A stretch of 64,000 bases of DNA from Anoplolepis gracilipes (Eukaryota > Arthropoda > Insecta > Hymenoptera > Formicidae), in NCBI RefSeq assembly GCF_047496725.1, contig NC_132975.1:15199501-15263500 (forward strand), written 5' to 3'. Shown here piece after piece: positions 12,294 through 25,890 of the stretch. A program made the position numbers and the translations under genes. Positions within the stretch are counted from its first letter, which is position 1. The number at the start of each line of letters is the position of its first letter. The notes beneath the pieces are model-generated. The model worked only from the letters and a program-made list of their open reading frames with translations. It was not told the origin of the DNA and made no database searches.

Positions 12294-12507
12294 TAGTGCA
12301 GTCAGTTCAGTTTTAAAGCACTGTCATTATTATTTCACAATATCTCTCTGATTATTTCTTCTTTTTATGATTAGTTTTTTAAAATCTGTAAACTTTTTTC
12401 AATATAGTAAAAAATCTCATATCTTGTTTTATATTTATACGTTAATCAGTTTTTTATATTTCTACTCTTTAATAAAGAGAGAGAAAGAGCTTCTCAGAAA
12501 ATAAGAT

Positions 12508-12604
12508 AGACGCAATGTTACGCAATTGGCTATTGGATAGAGAATTGTTTAGTTTCGAAAACTTTTCTATTTGATAACCAATCATGATATTGTAACATCG
12601 CGTC
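12508..12604. repeat. imperfect hairpin near the branching enzyme promoter
   Basis: GACGCAATGTTAC at 12509 and its near reverse complement GTAACATCGCGTC at 12592-12604 bound inner arms with ATTGGCTATTGG against CCAATCATGAT. About 40 bases per arm with several mismatches. Probably an old MITE remnant. Confidence 0.55.
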
Positions 12605-12935
12605 CACGTGTGTTCCTTGTACTATTCGCTTTTGCGCGCCGACCACCGACCTTGAAAGCGCGGGAATAAACAAGAATCCGGGATCAAGTTAGGTGGCATT
12701 ACACTTATCACACTCGTACACATATACACGTGTACGCTTCATGTCTGGATCCATGATCCATTCTGTCTTTTCCTGTATCAAGATGCGAACGCATTGCACG
12801 TCATACGAGACAGAGAGGGGATCACAGGCATGGAAGGGATCACCTTGGTGTGTCATTCGAATTTTAGCCGGTTCCTTTAGATAAATTACACTGTTGATTT
12901 CGTTAACCGGTACCTGGACGTTGCCCGATAGAAAT

Positions 12936-15899
12936 ATGGGAGGAAAATGGTCTAGTATGGATCCCTCGCAAGTCGAGGTTCCGGAGATAAACGTCCTTCT
13001 GGAAAGAGATCCCTATTTAAAGCCATATGAGAATGATATTCGCCGGAGGTATTTGTTTTTAGAACAATTTATGTAAACATAATTTATATAATTTTTATTC
13101 TTGTAATAACTCGTGATAGCTCGAGACTTCTCAATTGTTTTTAGTGTAATGTTAATTTCTTTTTTTTTTTTTTTTTAGGTATGCCATATTTAAAGATTAT
13201 GTTGAAAAAATAGAGACAGGAGATGAAGACTTGAAGCAATTCACAACTGCATACAAACATTTTGGTATTCATATTCAAGATGACAATAGTGTCGTTGCAA
13301 AAGAATGGGCACCTGGTGCACAGGAAGTATTTCTAACTGGAGATTTCAGTAAGAGAAAAACATATTTGCATACAATTATATATTTAATATTATGTAAAAA
13401 ATCTTGATTTAATAAATTAACCCTCTTTTATAAATTTTTAGCTAATTGGAATAAGACTTCTATGCCATATAAAAAATTAGAATATGGAAAATGGGAACTG
13501 CATTTACCTTCAAATGCAGATGGCACTTGTCCTTTGAAGCATCTGTCTGAAGTAAAAATTATTATAAAGAATCATAATAACGAGTTGCTTGAAAGACTCA
13601 GTCCTTGGGCGAATTATGTAACTCAGCCGCCAAATAAATCAGAAGGAACTACTTATAAACAACGTATATGGCATCCAGAAAATGTATGTAGATATTATCA
13701 CAATTTATAAATATGATATATACATTTGATGTAAAACCAGATTTACATTTATTTATTTTTTTTTTCAGGTATACAAATTTAAACATCCTAAACCAAAGAA
13801 GCCAGAAAGCTTGAGAATTTATGAATGTCATGTTGGAATTGCTACACAAGAGGGGCGGGTCGGCACTTATTTGGAATTTGCCAAAAATGTGATACCAAGA
13901 ATCGAAAAGCAAAAATACAACGCGATACAATTAATGGCAGTAATGGAACATGCTTATTATGCTAGTTTTGGATATCAGGTTGCTTATATTTGTATTATGC
14001 AACATAAATTTCCAAATAATTATATAAAAATATTTGCAAGTGTCAGTTTTATAATATTTCTTGTTAAAATTAATTTAGGTAACTTCCTTCTATGCTGCTT
14101 CATCTCGTTATGGAACTCCAGAAGAATTGAAAGAATTGGTAGATGTGGCACATCAACATGGTCTCTATGTTTTGCTAGATGTGGTACATTCGCATGCTTC
14201 GAAGAATACTTTGGATGGATTGAATATGTTTGATGGTACAGACGCATGTTTCTTCCATTCTGGTTTTCGTGGCGAACATTCGTTATGGGATAGCAGGTTA
14301 TTCAATTATGGGGAATATGAAGTACTTCGATTTTTACTGTCTAATTTACGTTGGTACATCGAAGAATATGGTTTTGATGGATTCAGGTATTTATTTATCA
14401 TGAAAACATTTATAAATGTAAAAATTCACGACACTTCTGTGCCATCATTTTTTTTTTATTTTTATTAAAATGTTTGCACATTTGATAGATTTGACGGCGT
14501 TACATCGATGCTGTATCATTCAAGAGGTTTAGGACAAGGTTTCAGCGGTCATTATGATGAATATTACAACCTGAATGTTGATGTAGAGGGTATAGTCTAC
14601 TTGATGCTGGCTAACCATATGTTACACGAAATATATCCCGAGCTTGTCACGATAGCTGAAGATGTTAGTGGAATGCCAGGCGTTTGTAGGTATGAAATAT
14701 ATATCAGTTTACATAAATTGAAGCAAATAAAAATATGAACGTAATAATATTTTTATCAACTGATAAAATATATTCAAGGCCAGTCACCGAAGGTGGAATG
14801 GGATTCGACTACCGCTTGGCCATGGCAATTCCTGATAAATGGATCAAACTATTAAAAGAAACCAAAGATGAAGATTGGAACATGAGCGAAATTTGTTGGA
14901 CATTATCCAATCGAAGATGGATGGAGAAGGCGGTCGCTTATTGTGAGTCGCACGATCAGGCCCTCGTGGGTGATAAAACGATTGCGTTCTGGCTTATGGA
15001 TAAGGAGATGTATACACACATGAGCATAGTTAGCGACCCCAGCGACATTATCTTTCGCGGCATTGCTCTCCACAATCTAATCACGCTGATTACGCACGGT
15101 TTGGGTGGCGAAGCTTATCTAAACTTTATAGGTAAGGATAACAATTTAATTATATAATCTTATGCGCGTATGCGATTATATTCTCAAAATACACATTTAA
15201 TTCGTGCATCGAGAAAAAATACAAAAACATAGAGATACTCAATAAAAATGTGTGTTTTATAGGCAACGAGTTTGGTCATCCTGAATGGCTAGACTTTCCA
15301 AGAATTGGAAATTCAGATAGTTACCATTATGCCAGGCGTCAGTGGAATTTAGTGGACGATAACTTACTCAAATATAAATATATGAATAATTGGGATCGCG
15401 CGGTCAATACGCTAGAAGAGAAATACGGATGGCTGCATGCTCATCCTGTAAGTAATTTTGTACAGTACATTAACTATATTACATTACGTTACATTATTTG
15501 CATAAACTGAGTACTGAGAGATTAAAAGAAATTGAAAGAATAAAGAGTATCTTGTAAGAATCAAGAATATTAATTTTATAGGGCTATGTGAGCTGGAAGC
15601 ATGAAGATGACAAAGTGATTGTATTTGACCGAGCAGACGTAGTGTTTGTCTTCAATTTTCATCCCTCGAAATCGTTCGCTGATTACCCAGTCGGTATAAA
15701 AAATCCAGGAACGTACAAAATCGTTTTATGCAGCGACGATGAACAATTTGGAGGACAACGTCGTGTAGATACAAACGTGCAACATTTTACACAACCGGAA
15801 CCGTTTTCTGTTTATCAACACAAGATGATGATTTACATTCCATGCCGTACGGCTATCGTTTATGCACAAACTGGTAATGCATATCAATATATTTCGTAA
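12936..15899 (+). CDS. GBE1: 1,4-alpha-glucan (glycogen) branching enzyme
   Basis: Ten coding exons: 12936-13048, 13179-13348, 13442-13683, 13769-13978, 14079-14386, 14489-14689, 14779-15131, 15263-15447 and 15582-15899 (nine listed exons cover the complete frame), giving 699 aa, the usual eukaryotic length. The cytosolic enzyme makes alpha-1,6 branches during glycogen synthesis. It has an N-terminal CBM48 module (about 60-165; WAPGAQEVFLTGDFTNWN), a GH13 barrel and a C-terminal beta domain. All four GH13 conserved regions are present: DVVHSH (279-284), GFRFDGV with the nucleophile D350, IAEDVS with the acid/base E405, and ESHD with D474. Nothing is missing or truncated. AATAAA follows at 15920-15925. 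It converges on TIM29 with about 640 bp between the stop codons. Confidence 0.97.
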
Positions 15900-16541
15900 T
15901 AAGTATTAATACTGTATGTAATAAATATTGATAAAAAATTAATTTTTTAGATTCATAAACCGTTGGACAAAGAGATAGAGATATTATTTTTTTATAAAAT
16001 ATGATTATATAAACTATATGAAAACTCTTGACACATAAAGTTGGAACTTATGATAAAATATAAGGAGAGGTGATAAATCTTAAAAAAATGCTAATATAAT
16101 CAATGTTTATTAAAAAATATTTTATATATTTTATTTTTAAAATAGAGGCTGACACATTTAGATTTTTTTTTTTAAGAATTATCACTTTTAAATTAACATA
16201 TTTTCAATAAACTTTATATGTCAGAATATTTTACAAATTTTATGGACTGTATTAATAATCTATAATATTATATAAAATTAATATATTTTATAGAGAATAT
16301 ATTTTGTAGAAAATAAAAGAATTTATTCAACCTTAAGAAAAAATTGCATTTAGATATTTGTAAAATGAAATTATATATCTGTTCTTTCAATTGAGATTTT
16401 CAAGTAGAATGTTTGTATTTTAACTATTAATTTATATATATATATATATATATAAATATTTGATTTTTGTGCAAAAATTTGTGCAAGTTATATTTTCTTT
16501 GTACATAAATAAGACAAAATTTCCTAAAATTTGTATATATA
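15900..16541. other. convergent 3' intergenic region
   Basis: Very AT-rich sequence between the ends of the branching enzyme gene and TIM29, with a short (TA)n at about 16433-16455. It must hold both 3' UTRs. No gene or element is seen. Confidence 0.6.
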
Positions 16542-17395
16542 TCATGTTGCTGAAATAGTATCTACATTATTTGCAGTTTGTACAAATTCAGCTTCATTTA
16601 TATCATAATCTTTCATTTTTCTTTCTAATAACCACCATTTATCTAGAAAGCCTACATCCACTATCCTTTCATGAAAGATTACATATCGTGGTTTTAGGTA
16701 AGGGCAGACCGCCTTGTACAACGAACAATCTTTGTCATAATTATCCAACCAGATCAGAGACAGGATACCCAAGTTTAATCTCCTGATAAGTCCTTCATTA
16801 TAACATTGCTCCATCCATTTTATATGCTGCACAGAAATAGGATTACGTATAGGTTCTCCCACTTGTATTAATTTTGCACTATTTTGTATCAATTGTTCCC
16901 TGAACATAGTTTCATCTGGATTGTGTTGACTAGAGTAGAAACAGCTTCCTAAAACTAGAATATATAATTATTTTTAACCACAAATATCACATCTTTAAGT
17001 TATGTCAATTACAAGAAATACACAAAATGATACATACATGTAGTATAGATTGCGGCACGTACAGGACGTTCTCTGCAATCTTTGGCTACATCAATCGCAA
17101 CGTCCTTGTAATCTATATATAAACCGTGCCAGTATTTCGCTGTAAAATTAAAAAAAAAAAACTTGCATTACGCAAACACAATATGAAATTTCATTCGCTA
17201 CTCTTATTATTTACCCCAGCGTTCGAGAAAAGTGCCTTTAATTCTTTCGGGCATTTCATAGTTTCTAATTTTGTTGCCAATTTCATTAAATCTCGACGTG
17301 CACAATTTAAAAGCTGTCCTAAGTCGATGAGGAAGTTGAATTATTTGTTGAGGATTCATGTCAAATATTTTTCGTACAGCTTTCAAATACAACAT
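16542..17395 (-). CDS. TIMM29: mitochondrial import inner membrane translocase subunit Tim29
   Basis: Three exons on the minus strand: 17395-17215, 17139-17038 and 16954-16542, giving 231 aa. In vertebrates TIM29 is an inner-membrane component of the TIM22 complex that inserts carrier proteins. Recognition rests on the C-terminal block RIVDVGFLDKWWLLERKMKDYDINEAEF, here split for reading into VDVGFLDKWWLL and DYDINEAEF, plus the central NLGILSLIW and CPYLKPRY and the N-terminal WHGLYIDYKDVAID segment. A weakly hydrophobic span (RAAIYTTFLGSCFY) after residue 80 is the likely membrane segment. I used the first ATG at 17395; an internal Met 12 codons later is an alternative. It is divergent from the sorting nexin gene. 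Confidence 0.88.
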
Positions 17396-18306
17396 GAAAC
17401 ATAACAGGTTATGTAACCTAACCTAACCTAACCTAACCTAACGTGTTCAATTTGAAAAAGCATGCGATATGCATCTATCTCTAGTTTTAAGGCGATATCG
17501 CATTGACCCAATGAGAGGATTGGCCGTCTGCTAGGGAATTTCTAGGGTTTATTTCTTACGCGGCACATTTTGTACGTTTCATTATCCGTGGCCGTGTGGC
17601 CGCGCGTACAGTATCGATCAAAAGTTTTAAAAAGTTGCGTGTTGGCGTGGCGGCCGAGGAGGCGGATTCATAGATCTGCCGGTTTTCGATCTCGGGGTGA
17701 AAATTACCGATCAGCGACACCGTCATCGTCAATCGTGCAATCGTCATCATGTTTGCTCAGCTGCGATTTGTTTATCGCGCGCGATCAGTTCTGCATGTCC
17801 GGTCAACGGAAAGGACGAGTTTATGATAGCGGAGGAAAAAAAAAAAACAACGTTCCGTCGAGATCTGCATCTTTTAGCTGCACCTTATTACACCTTCTGT
17901 ACTTGAAATAAAACATCTGTTTGAAACGAGATAGACGTATGTATGTACATACATTCGAGCTCTGTAAAAAGGCGAAACGAGCAGCTGACACGGCAAACGA
18001 ATCTGTAAATATTTACATAGGGAAGGAAACAATTTACATAAAGTCTAGAAGGAGCAATTAAGAGGAACGAGCTCTCGGTGTACAGTCCGCTTCAATTTGT
18101 CGCTGACATTGGAAGTACACAAGCAACAAGCAGTTAACAGCCTCCTCGAGGTGCAGTAAAGCATGTACGTGTAAATGTCAGATAGCAAATGACGGCTGCG
18201 AAACGAGAGTAGGAATGTGACGGGGCGCAATTTGGCGGCTTTTGAATTTTTCTCAGCAGAAGGATCGAAGTCCGCGCGACACGCTGAGAATCGTAAATCG
18301 TACACG
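17396..18306. promoter_or_regulatory. divergent promoter region TIM29 / sorting nexin
   Basis: About 900 bp between the two start codons. It contains five tandem CCTAA units just upstream of TIM29, then a GC/CpG-rich stretch (17540-18320) that probably includes the sorting nexin 5' UTR. Open frames in this part are short on both strands and are not supported as genes. No TATA box stands out. Confidence 0.5.
17417..17441. repeat. interstitial telomere-type repeat (CCTAA)5
   Basis: Five perfect CCTAA units, the complement of the insect telomere repeat TTAGG, lie 22 bases upstream of the TIM29 start codon. Confidence 0.95.
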
Positions 18307-20508
18307 ATGGAGGGTCACCAGGTATGTAAATCCGCATCCGGTGCGTGAAAGTCGCGAGTTCGATCAACTCGTTCGTTATGACTCATTCTATTAGCAAGTG
18401 GAGTAATTCTAGAACAATCATTCTTCTATTCCCTTCATTGTCTTTCGAGCGAAAATCTCTTTTATATTGTATTTCATTTTATATTCTATTTTCTTTCTTT
18501 TTACCTTTCAGGTAACAGCGCTGTATGATTTCACGGGCGAGTCAGGAACGGCAGAATTGTCCATTACTGCTGGTGAGCTTCTCACTGTCATACGAGACAA
18601 TGTGGGAGATGGTTGGTGCGAGGGATTTAATCAGAGCGGGCAATCAGGCTTGTTTCCAGCGGCATACGTTCAAGTGGTCGAACAAGCTGCAGTTTCTTCC
18701 AGTATGTAATATGTATATTAATAAAAATTAAATATTTTTATTATGTGTTATAATATATTTTTGTTAACCATATGTTAACATGGTTTAATTTTGTGTCATG
18801 TTTATTCTCTCTAAAGAGAGATTGAGAGAGTGCGATAGATGAGTTACTTTTAAAACATATATATATATATATATTTAATAGTGTTGTTACTGAAATTTAA
18901 ATATGGATTATTGTGTGGACTATGTACACAGATGCTATGACATCATCCCAGCAAAGTTCTGGGGATTATTGGGATGATGACTGGGATGACGATTCTGAAG
19001 TTGGACAAACGCAGGCTTATGTTCCACCTACGCAACAGCAGCAGCCACAAATTATACAACTGCCACAGCAGAATAGTACCAGCGAATATGGCGATCAAAT
19101 ATCAATGCATACTATACATTCTGTGATACCAGATAGGCCTATACCCAATGTACCAAAGAAAAATAACAAGTTTTCTACATTAATCAAGTCTGGGGAAGAT
19201 AGTTTTCTGATGGGCACTAGAATAGTAACTGTGCCTGAGAGTGAAAAGATTTTTATAGAAGAGGACGAAGCTGTCCGATGTACGTGGGTATCGACCGGAG
19301 AATCATACAGTTGCGTCGTCACATCGCCTAAGAAGGAATCCAAGCTGAAGGGTCTCAAGAGTTTCATCGTCTACCAGCTAACTCCTACGGTAAAAGAAAT
19401 TGTTGCGTCTTCTTTTTTGTATTTTGTTTAAGATTATAAAACTTTCTATAATACTAATATTTATTTAAATTGTAGTTCAACAATATACAAGTCTCAAGAA
19501 GATACAAGCACTTTGATTGGCTACACGAACGTTTAGAGGAAAAGTATTGCTTCATTCCGATCCCGCCTCTACCTGACAAGCAGATATCCGGGCGCTACGA
19601 AAATGCGTTTATCGAGCATCGACGTACGCAGCTGCAAGAGTTTGTTGATTACGTATGTCGACATCCTGTCCTGTCACGTAGTCGTGTTTGGGAACACTTT
19701 ATAACATGTACGGACGAAAAGCGATGGAAGGCGGGGAAACGACAGGCGGAAAAGGACGAACTGCTAGGTGTGAATTACTTTAATGCCATTCAGTGTCCGG
19801 ATACGCCACTGGATATCATAAAGATGGAGATTCAGACAGATACTTTCGGTAAATTTATCAATGGACTAGATCCGATGGTGAAGAACTTTATGGCTATGGC
19901 AGTCGATCAAGCGAGGAAACATCAAGTACTGTACAAAAGAGAATTCCAGAAGATTGGTCAATCTTTCACATCGCTCGGCCACGCTCTAGAAGCCGATGAT
20001 AATGGTCGCGGAATGCTAACGCGGGCATTGAAGGCTACCGGCGACGCTTACAACGATATCGGCAAGCTATTCGAAGAGCAGCCCAAGTTCGATTGGGAGC
20101 CGTTGGCTGATAAGTTTCATATCTATCGCGGTATTATTAGCAATTTTCCGGACGTCATCAGCATTCATAAGGTATGTCATTTCGCGATGTCATAGTATAA
20201 TTAATTAGACAATCTGATTTGAACAGATTAATTATCACTGTCTCATTCTTTTACAGAGCGCCGTGCAAAAGCGAAAAGATTGCGATCGATTGGTCAGCGA
20301 ACACAAGATGGAACCGCAACAATTACGCGAATTTTCTCATCGAACTGACGTGATAGCTCGCGCATTGATCGCTGAAGAAACGCATTTTCAAACGGAACGA
20401 GAGGTACATATAAGTAAAGCTGTAAAGACACATCTCAGGGAACAAATCACTTTCTATAAAAAGATAGTCGACAAACTACAAGAGGCGTTAAATACGTTTG
20501 ATGAATGA
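18307..20508 (+). CDS. SH3PX1: sorting nexin, SH3-PX-BAR type (SNX9/18/33, SH3PX1)
   Basis: Five coding exons: 18307-18321 (MEGHQ only), 18512-18701, 18932-19389, 19476-20171 and 20257-20508, giving 536 aa. Order of parts: SH3 domain at about 6-63 (ALYDFTGESG, GDGWCEGFN, GLFPAAYV); an acidic Trp/Asp cluster (DYWDDDWDDDSE) and a Gln-rich low-complexity linker; PX domain at about 160-300 (SRRYKHFDWLHERL, IPIPPLPDK); BAR domain at about 320-536. The protein binds membranes rich in PI(4,5)P2 and remodels them during endocytosis, with SH3 partners such as dynamin and WASp in studied animals. The acidic DW-rich motif is where SNX9-family members contact adaptors. AATAAA signals occur at 20580-20585 and 20595-20600. 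Confidence 0.94.
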
Positions 20509-22991
20509 TACTCGAATGATTGTCGCAGTCTGCCTAAGTAATATAAAATTCGATCGCTTTAAAGTCAGCTAACATCATCAATAAACTCATCACTAATAAA
20601 CAATTATTCCGTGTACGATTACGACGATAAATATACCAAATGCACATAGTTTCACAGTGAGATATGTACATACATTAGATATATATTAATTACATCACAG
20701 CAATCGAATAGCTGAACTAGATAAGAATCGAAAAATGCTATACATAGCTGTCAAGTATTTGTAAAGCGATCAAGTGATCATCTTAATGTTGATAAATAAT
20801 TCGAATTGATATATAATTATGTAATATTATTGATATATATTACGATAATTATATTAGTAATATATTACATTACTAATATAATTATATTACTAAAATTATA
20901 TTAGTAATATATTTTGCCTTGATATTAATTGCATCGTTCCGTTTACTACGTCTCGAAATGTAATCTCAAAATTTTCATAAAATATTTCTTTTTCATAAAT
21001 TTCTCTTATCACAGCGATATTATCATGTATATATAAACTTGAATTTTACACGATAATCTATATCCGATTTTATTATATATATTGATCGCGGAGCATTGTG
21101 TATTGCAATGTGAATTGTTATAGGTGTAATAATATTTTGTAACTAGAAGCATTCATATCTGTGTGTGTATGTGTGTGTGTGTGTGTGTGTGTTGTATAAT
21201 ATCAAAAATTGATAATTATGTCCACTGCTCTTGCCTGGAACAGTTAATGAATTTTATATTTTATCGAGATTTCTATTCTATAATATAATATTAACGCACA
21301 TGTTATCATTTTCAAACAAAATAATCAAAATCGAAAACATATATATATATATATATAATTATATAAGTTATATTAAATACTTGAATCGTAATATGAAAAG
21401 ATCAGATTTATTTAACGAGCAGCTAAATATAGAATTTGAAACTTTGCTTTCTAAGTTTTATAAGTATTTACCAAAAAATTTGATGTGAATTATTTTCCTC
21501 GGCAGAATATGAAAATTATTTATTCTATTGCAGTGAGGATTATATACATCTTTTGGTGTATTATATCATGAAAGGAGAAAAAGATAAATTATCCGCGCGT
21601 GATATCTTTCTACGAAGTGTTAAAAAGATAGTCATTGTACGCGTAGGTCTAATAAAATTCATTATTATTTGTATAATTGTAACACACGAATCTATACATT
21701 TTTAGCATAAGAAGCATGCGTAACGTGATAGTGAAAAATAACAAAATGCAACATACGCTACATTCTTGTTATCGCATTTAAATAAGTTGTACAAAGAGCT
21801 TATGTATATATACATATACATATTAAACATATAGGCACATATGTATATAAATCGATATACCTATAGCTAGGTTTTTATGCAGAAATTACTGTTTAATATT
21901 AACATGAACTGATAAAGACAGAAACAGTGCGTTTAATAATAACAGAATATTATTATATGCAAATAATTTGTCGAGTCGATTCGTTTTGTTGTTTTAAATT
22001 TACAATCACAGCGCTCAGAATCCACCTGCAATGTAATTTACATACAATATGTGTCTCGAACACTGAATTCTGTACTGTATTGGAATATCTACATCTTTTT
22101 CTATCCAAAAGTAAAAGAAATAGATAGTACTTGTCTTTTCTCTTACTTTGGTTTTTAACAAAAAGAACTTGGCATTCTAATATGATATAGAGTTAGTTTC
22201 GAAAAATCATTAACATTATTAAGAGAATACATTTCGACGAAAGGTAAGCGAAAGATAAACTGAAATTATATTGAACGAACCAAAGAACTGGTCGGTTTTT
22301 TTTCTTTTTTGGAAAGGAAATTCTAATAAACGGCTATTGAGTCAAGAATTTTAAATATCATTTATTAATTTTATCACATTCTCAATCAACTACCATATAA
22401 ACAATATTCATACCGTTTCCTATCATTGCCACGCCTTCTCTTCAATTCAATTCAATTTTATTAACAAAATATCTCTTGGTGTATCACGAACTTATTACGC
22501 TTCTACTATGTGATCTTTCTTTTTTTAACCGCGGTGTATATTATTTGTATATACAAATATATCAGATCAAAAGAAATTCACAAAGATTTCAATCGTCATG
22601 GGAGAAAAATCATTGTGCTTGCCGAGTATATAAGACGCGTGAAAGATTAAAATCGTACAAAAACAACAAAAATGACAAACTATTGTCCCAAGTTCATTCA
22701 ATGGTGGAGATAGCGCGCGCAGAGACAGTCTTTCTAAAGTACTTTACGTGTATATTGTATGTATATATGCGATAACACTTTTTTTTCTTCTAATATTACA
22801 TAAGCAACTCGCGTACAAAAAATAGCGCCCATTCTTGTGCAATCACATGATCACGCATAATCAACAACTAAATAAGTCACACACAAATATAGAACAAATC
22901 GTACGTTTAATGCGCCGCGTTTAATTCGCTGTAATACTCTCTTATGTCTATCTCAAAATATGCATACGTCAATCCTACGTAAGGCCAATCA

Positions 22992-23031
<40 letters not shown>

Positions 23032-25846
23032 CCTAGTTATAGAGAATAAAATATTTTTAAATAATACACATTGAACAATATTCATCAAAATAGGATTTTT
23101 CCTCTCTCTCTCTTTCTCTCTCTCTCGCATTCCATTTTACACGTTTCCTTTCAGACATAGGCCGCAATATATGTATGTAAAGAATGTATGCTATGTTACG
23201 TAGTTAAGCTTCGAAAGCTCGCCGAGCCTGATAGGACAGTATTGATATGCCGTTAACATCGTCAAATCGAGCGTAATAACAAAGAGGTAATAAGCTCTGC
23301 GTGATCCAACATCACCGAAAGGACATCGCAAACACATTGGCACATTTTAAACTCTATTTTATCTTTTATTCCGATAACATTCTTCAACGCGCGACATCGA
23401 ATCCGCGAAAGCAAAATCGACGCGCGAATTATTTCGATTATTTATTATTATATTCATTACGGTATAGAGAGTTTTTCTTTGTTTTCTTCTATACTTTATA
23501 ACTTTGGTTTGCGATAATACAAGACGGGGAGGGGAGGAAGCAAAAATTGTTCCGACGGGAGGCGATTATTGAACTCGGTACATTTGCGTTTTTTTTTTTC
23601 TAGCGTAACAATCTGCGAAAAGCCTTATTACAATGAGAAAAATACAGGATAGGAAGATATTAGTACTCTCTCGATGTATGCAATCGCGTTAACGTTAGAC
23701 AAGAATGCTCGCTTTCTAGATAAAATTCGAAAATTGTTTCAGTAGTAATATAACACGAACGATATACGCACAGAGATGTCATGTCAAAAGTCTTTGCCGC
23801 GAGTGAAGAGAAGACTTTTGACACCGCACGTGCTATCATCACAATATTTCAATCGTTCCCTTTCTCGTTTTCGCTCTATGCACACAGCAGTCAGATTGGC
23901 CTTTACATTTTTTTTTTTCTTTTCTTTAGCTAAGACTGCACTAACAATTTGTTCTCATCTATTTAGGATCAGCTTATCTTTACATCACATTTACAGTATT
24001 CCTGCCGATATGTTTTTTTTTTTTTTTTTTGTTCATATGTGTGTGGCACGGTATTCTGAATATACAAGCTAAAGCTCCGTGTTAAAAATGTCCTTTTTTT
24101 TTTTAGAATTTTTATCACAGAGCCGTCACACAACGTGCGTATCTATTAGCGTAAAACGAATGTTTTTCTAGCGAATCTCTCTTATTAGATGACATGATGT
24201 TGATTATACGCGGAGCACTTTAGCATCGGGATCGAAAGAACACAGGTATACGCTCGAAGAGAACTATTACTGCAATAATGGTTACATTGATTAATATAGA
24301 ATTCTATTTCTATCAATCTACTGTACTGTATTAATGAGAAAAATACCTACAGCGTGTTTACACGACAATCTTCGATCTTTCGCATATCCTACTCGTACAA
24401 GAAATTATGAAGCGCTGCACGTACATTTCTCACGCGTTAATATAAATCTACAAGCTTCGATAAAAAAAAATCGTTATCTCGCAACACAGATATTTCGAAC
24501 ACCTTCTGTGATATAAGCACCTACTAAAGTCTCTACTAATGGCACGTATGGTAATGTACCATCATCATGTCATCCAAGGCACTTCAGAAGTCAATTTACA
24601 CAATGAAAGACATCAATCATAGTTTAAATGGATTATTTTACTTTGACAAGCGTATATAATTAACGGTAATTTCATATACAGTTATATCGCTTGTTCATTG
24701 CACCGCCAGATAAATATTATTCTACGGCCGTAAAGTAGAGAGTTGTTATCGGGCTTAGAGCTGTGATGGCGAAAACATGAAACTCGAGATGCGAGGTAAA
24801 AATGCTTGTAGCAAATTGGATTGCACTAATGCACGCAAAAATTATCGTACACAAATTTATATTGACATAAGTATCCCAGTCAGCAAAATGCGCGTAACAT
24901 GCCGACAACGTGGCAACAGAATTACGTAAAAGTTGCTAGCAAATTGACATCTGTTATGTCCGCATCAAGCTTATGGTCTGCTAGCAGACCCTATTCACAG
25001 ACTCCGAGAGCAGATTGGCGAACAAAAACCGAACAGGATCTGCTAACATGAGTTGACTTTTTAAATATATGTTTAAATGTCTCATCTTATACAAATGGTC
25101 TAAAGCAGCAGATGTCGGAGTCTCTGAGTAGAGTCTGCTTGATTTTTTTACATCAATTTATCGATTTAATCGGTCGTAACAATTTCTGTACCAAATTTGT
25201 ATCCTTTTTTGCTGACAATTAACAGCAGACACTTAATATAATCTGTTTTCGACAGATTTGTCTATCTGGATAATTAAAAAACTAAAAGAATTAATACTAA
25301 GAGCGCTATTATTAGTATTCAATACAAATAATGATAATAATAATTCAGATTATTATAAAAAATTATCTTAATGTTTTAATTACTTATATATTTATATTGT
25401 AAATTTGTGTACGATAATCTTTAATGTACACCAACCGAATTCCCTATTAAATTATTCGGGACGCTCTAATTGTTTCCTTATAAAAACAAAAAAAAAAGAA
25501 TAAGTTATTTCGCAATGCTAAAATGTTCCAAATGGTTAATGGACGAAATTCACTGCTAGAGAGCGATGTTATCCAACGCATCCTCAAAGATAAGATCATT
25601 ATCGAGATTCAACACGCTTTCTTCTTTCTATATTTCTTTACGATATTCCCTTACATCGAGAAGTGCCCGCTGTACGGACGGATGCCTAATATGATAATGC
25701 CAAGAGATTATATTATATCATAGTTTAATTCCGAGAGAAAGAGTGAGTACATACTATAACGACAGGGATGCCTGTTCGATAAAGCGTAATTAGCATATTT
25801 TTCTTTCTTACATTGTTTGCTGCTCGAACTTTTTTTAACAAGAACC

Positions 25847-25890
<44 letters not shown>

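Larger units (their letters stand above)
11029..12935. other. intergenic: 3' UTR of ceramide synthase and promoter of branching enzyme
   Basis: Holds the 3' end of the ceramide synthase transcript, an (AT)n tract at about 11414-11469, a TA-flanked MITE (12174-12293) and a second imperfect hairpin (12508-12604). A GC-richer stretch from about 12600 is probably promoter and 5' UTR of the branching enzyme gene. No coding frame here looks real. Confidence 0.5.

Noticed and set aside
20838..20915. AT-rich stem-loop as a microRNA precursor
   Set aside because: The stem is made almost only of ATTA/TAAT units, which fold by chance in such sequence; there is no distinctive mature-like arm.
22476..24516. 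Frames of 60-99 codons between the sorting nexin and CaMKI genes
   Set aside because: They have AT-driven or polypyrimidine-driven residues, no splice partners and no family signature.
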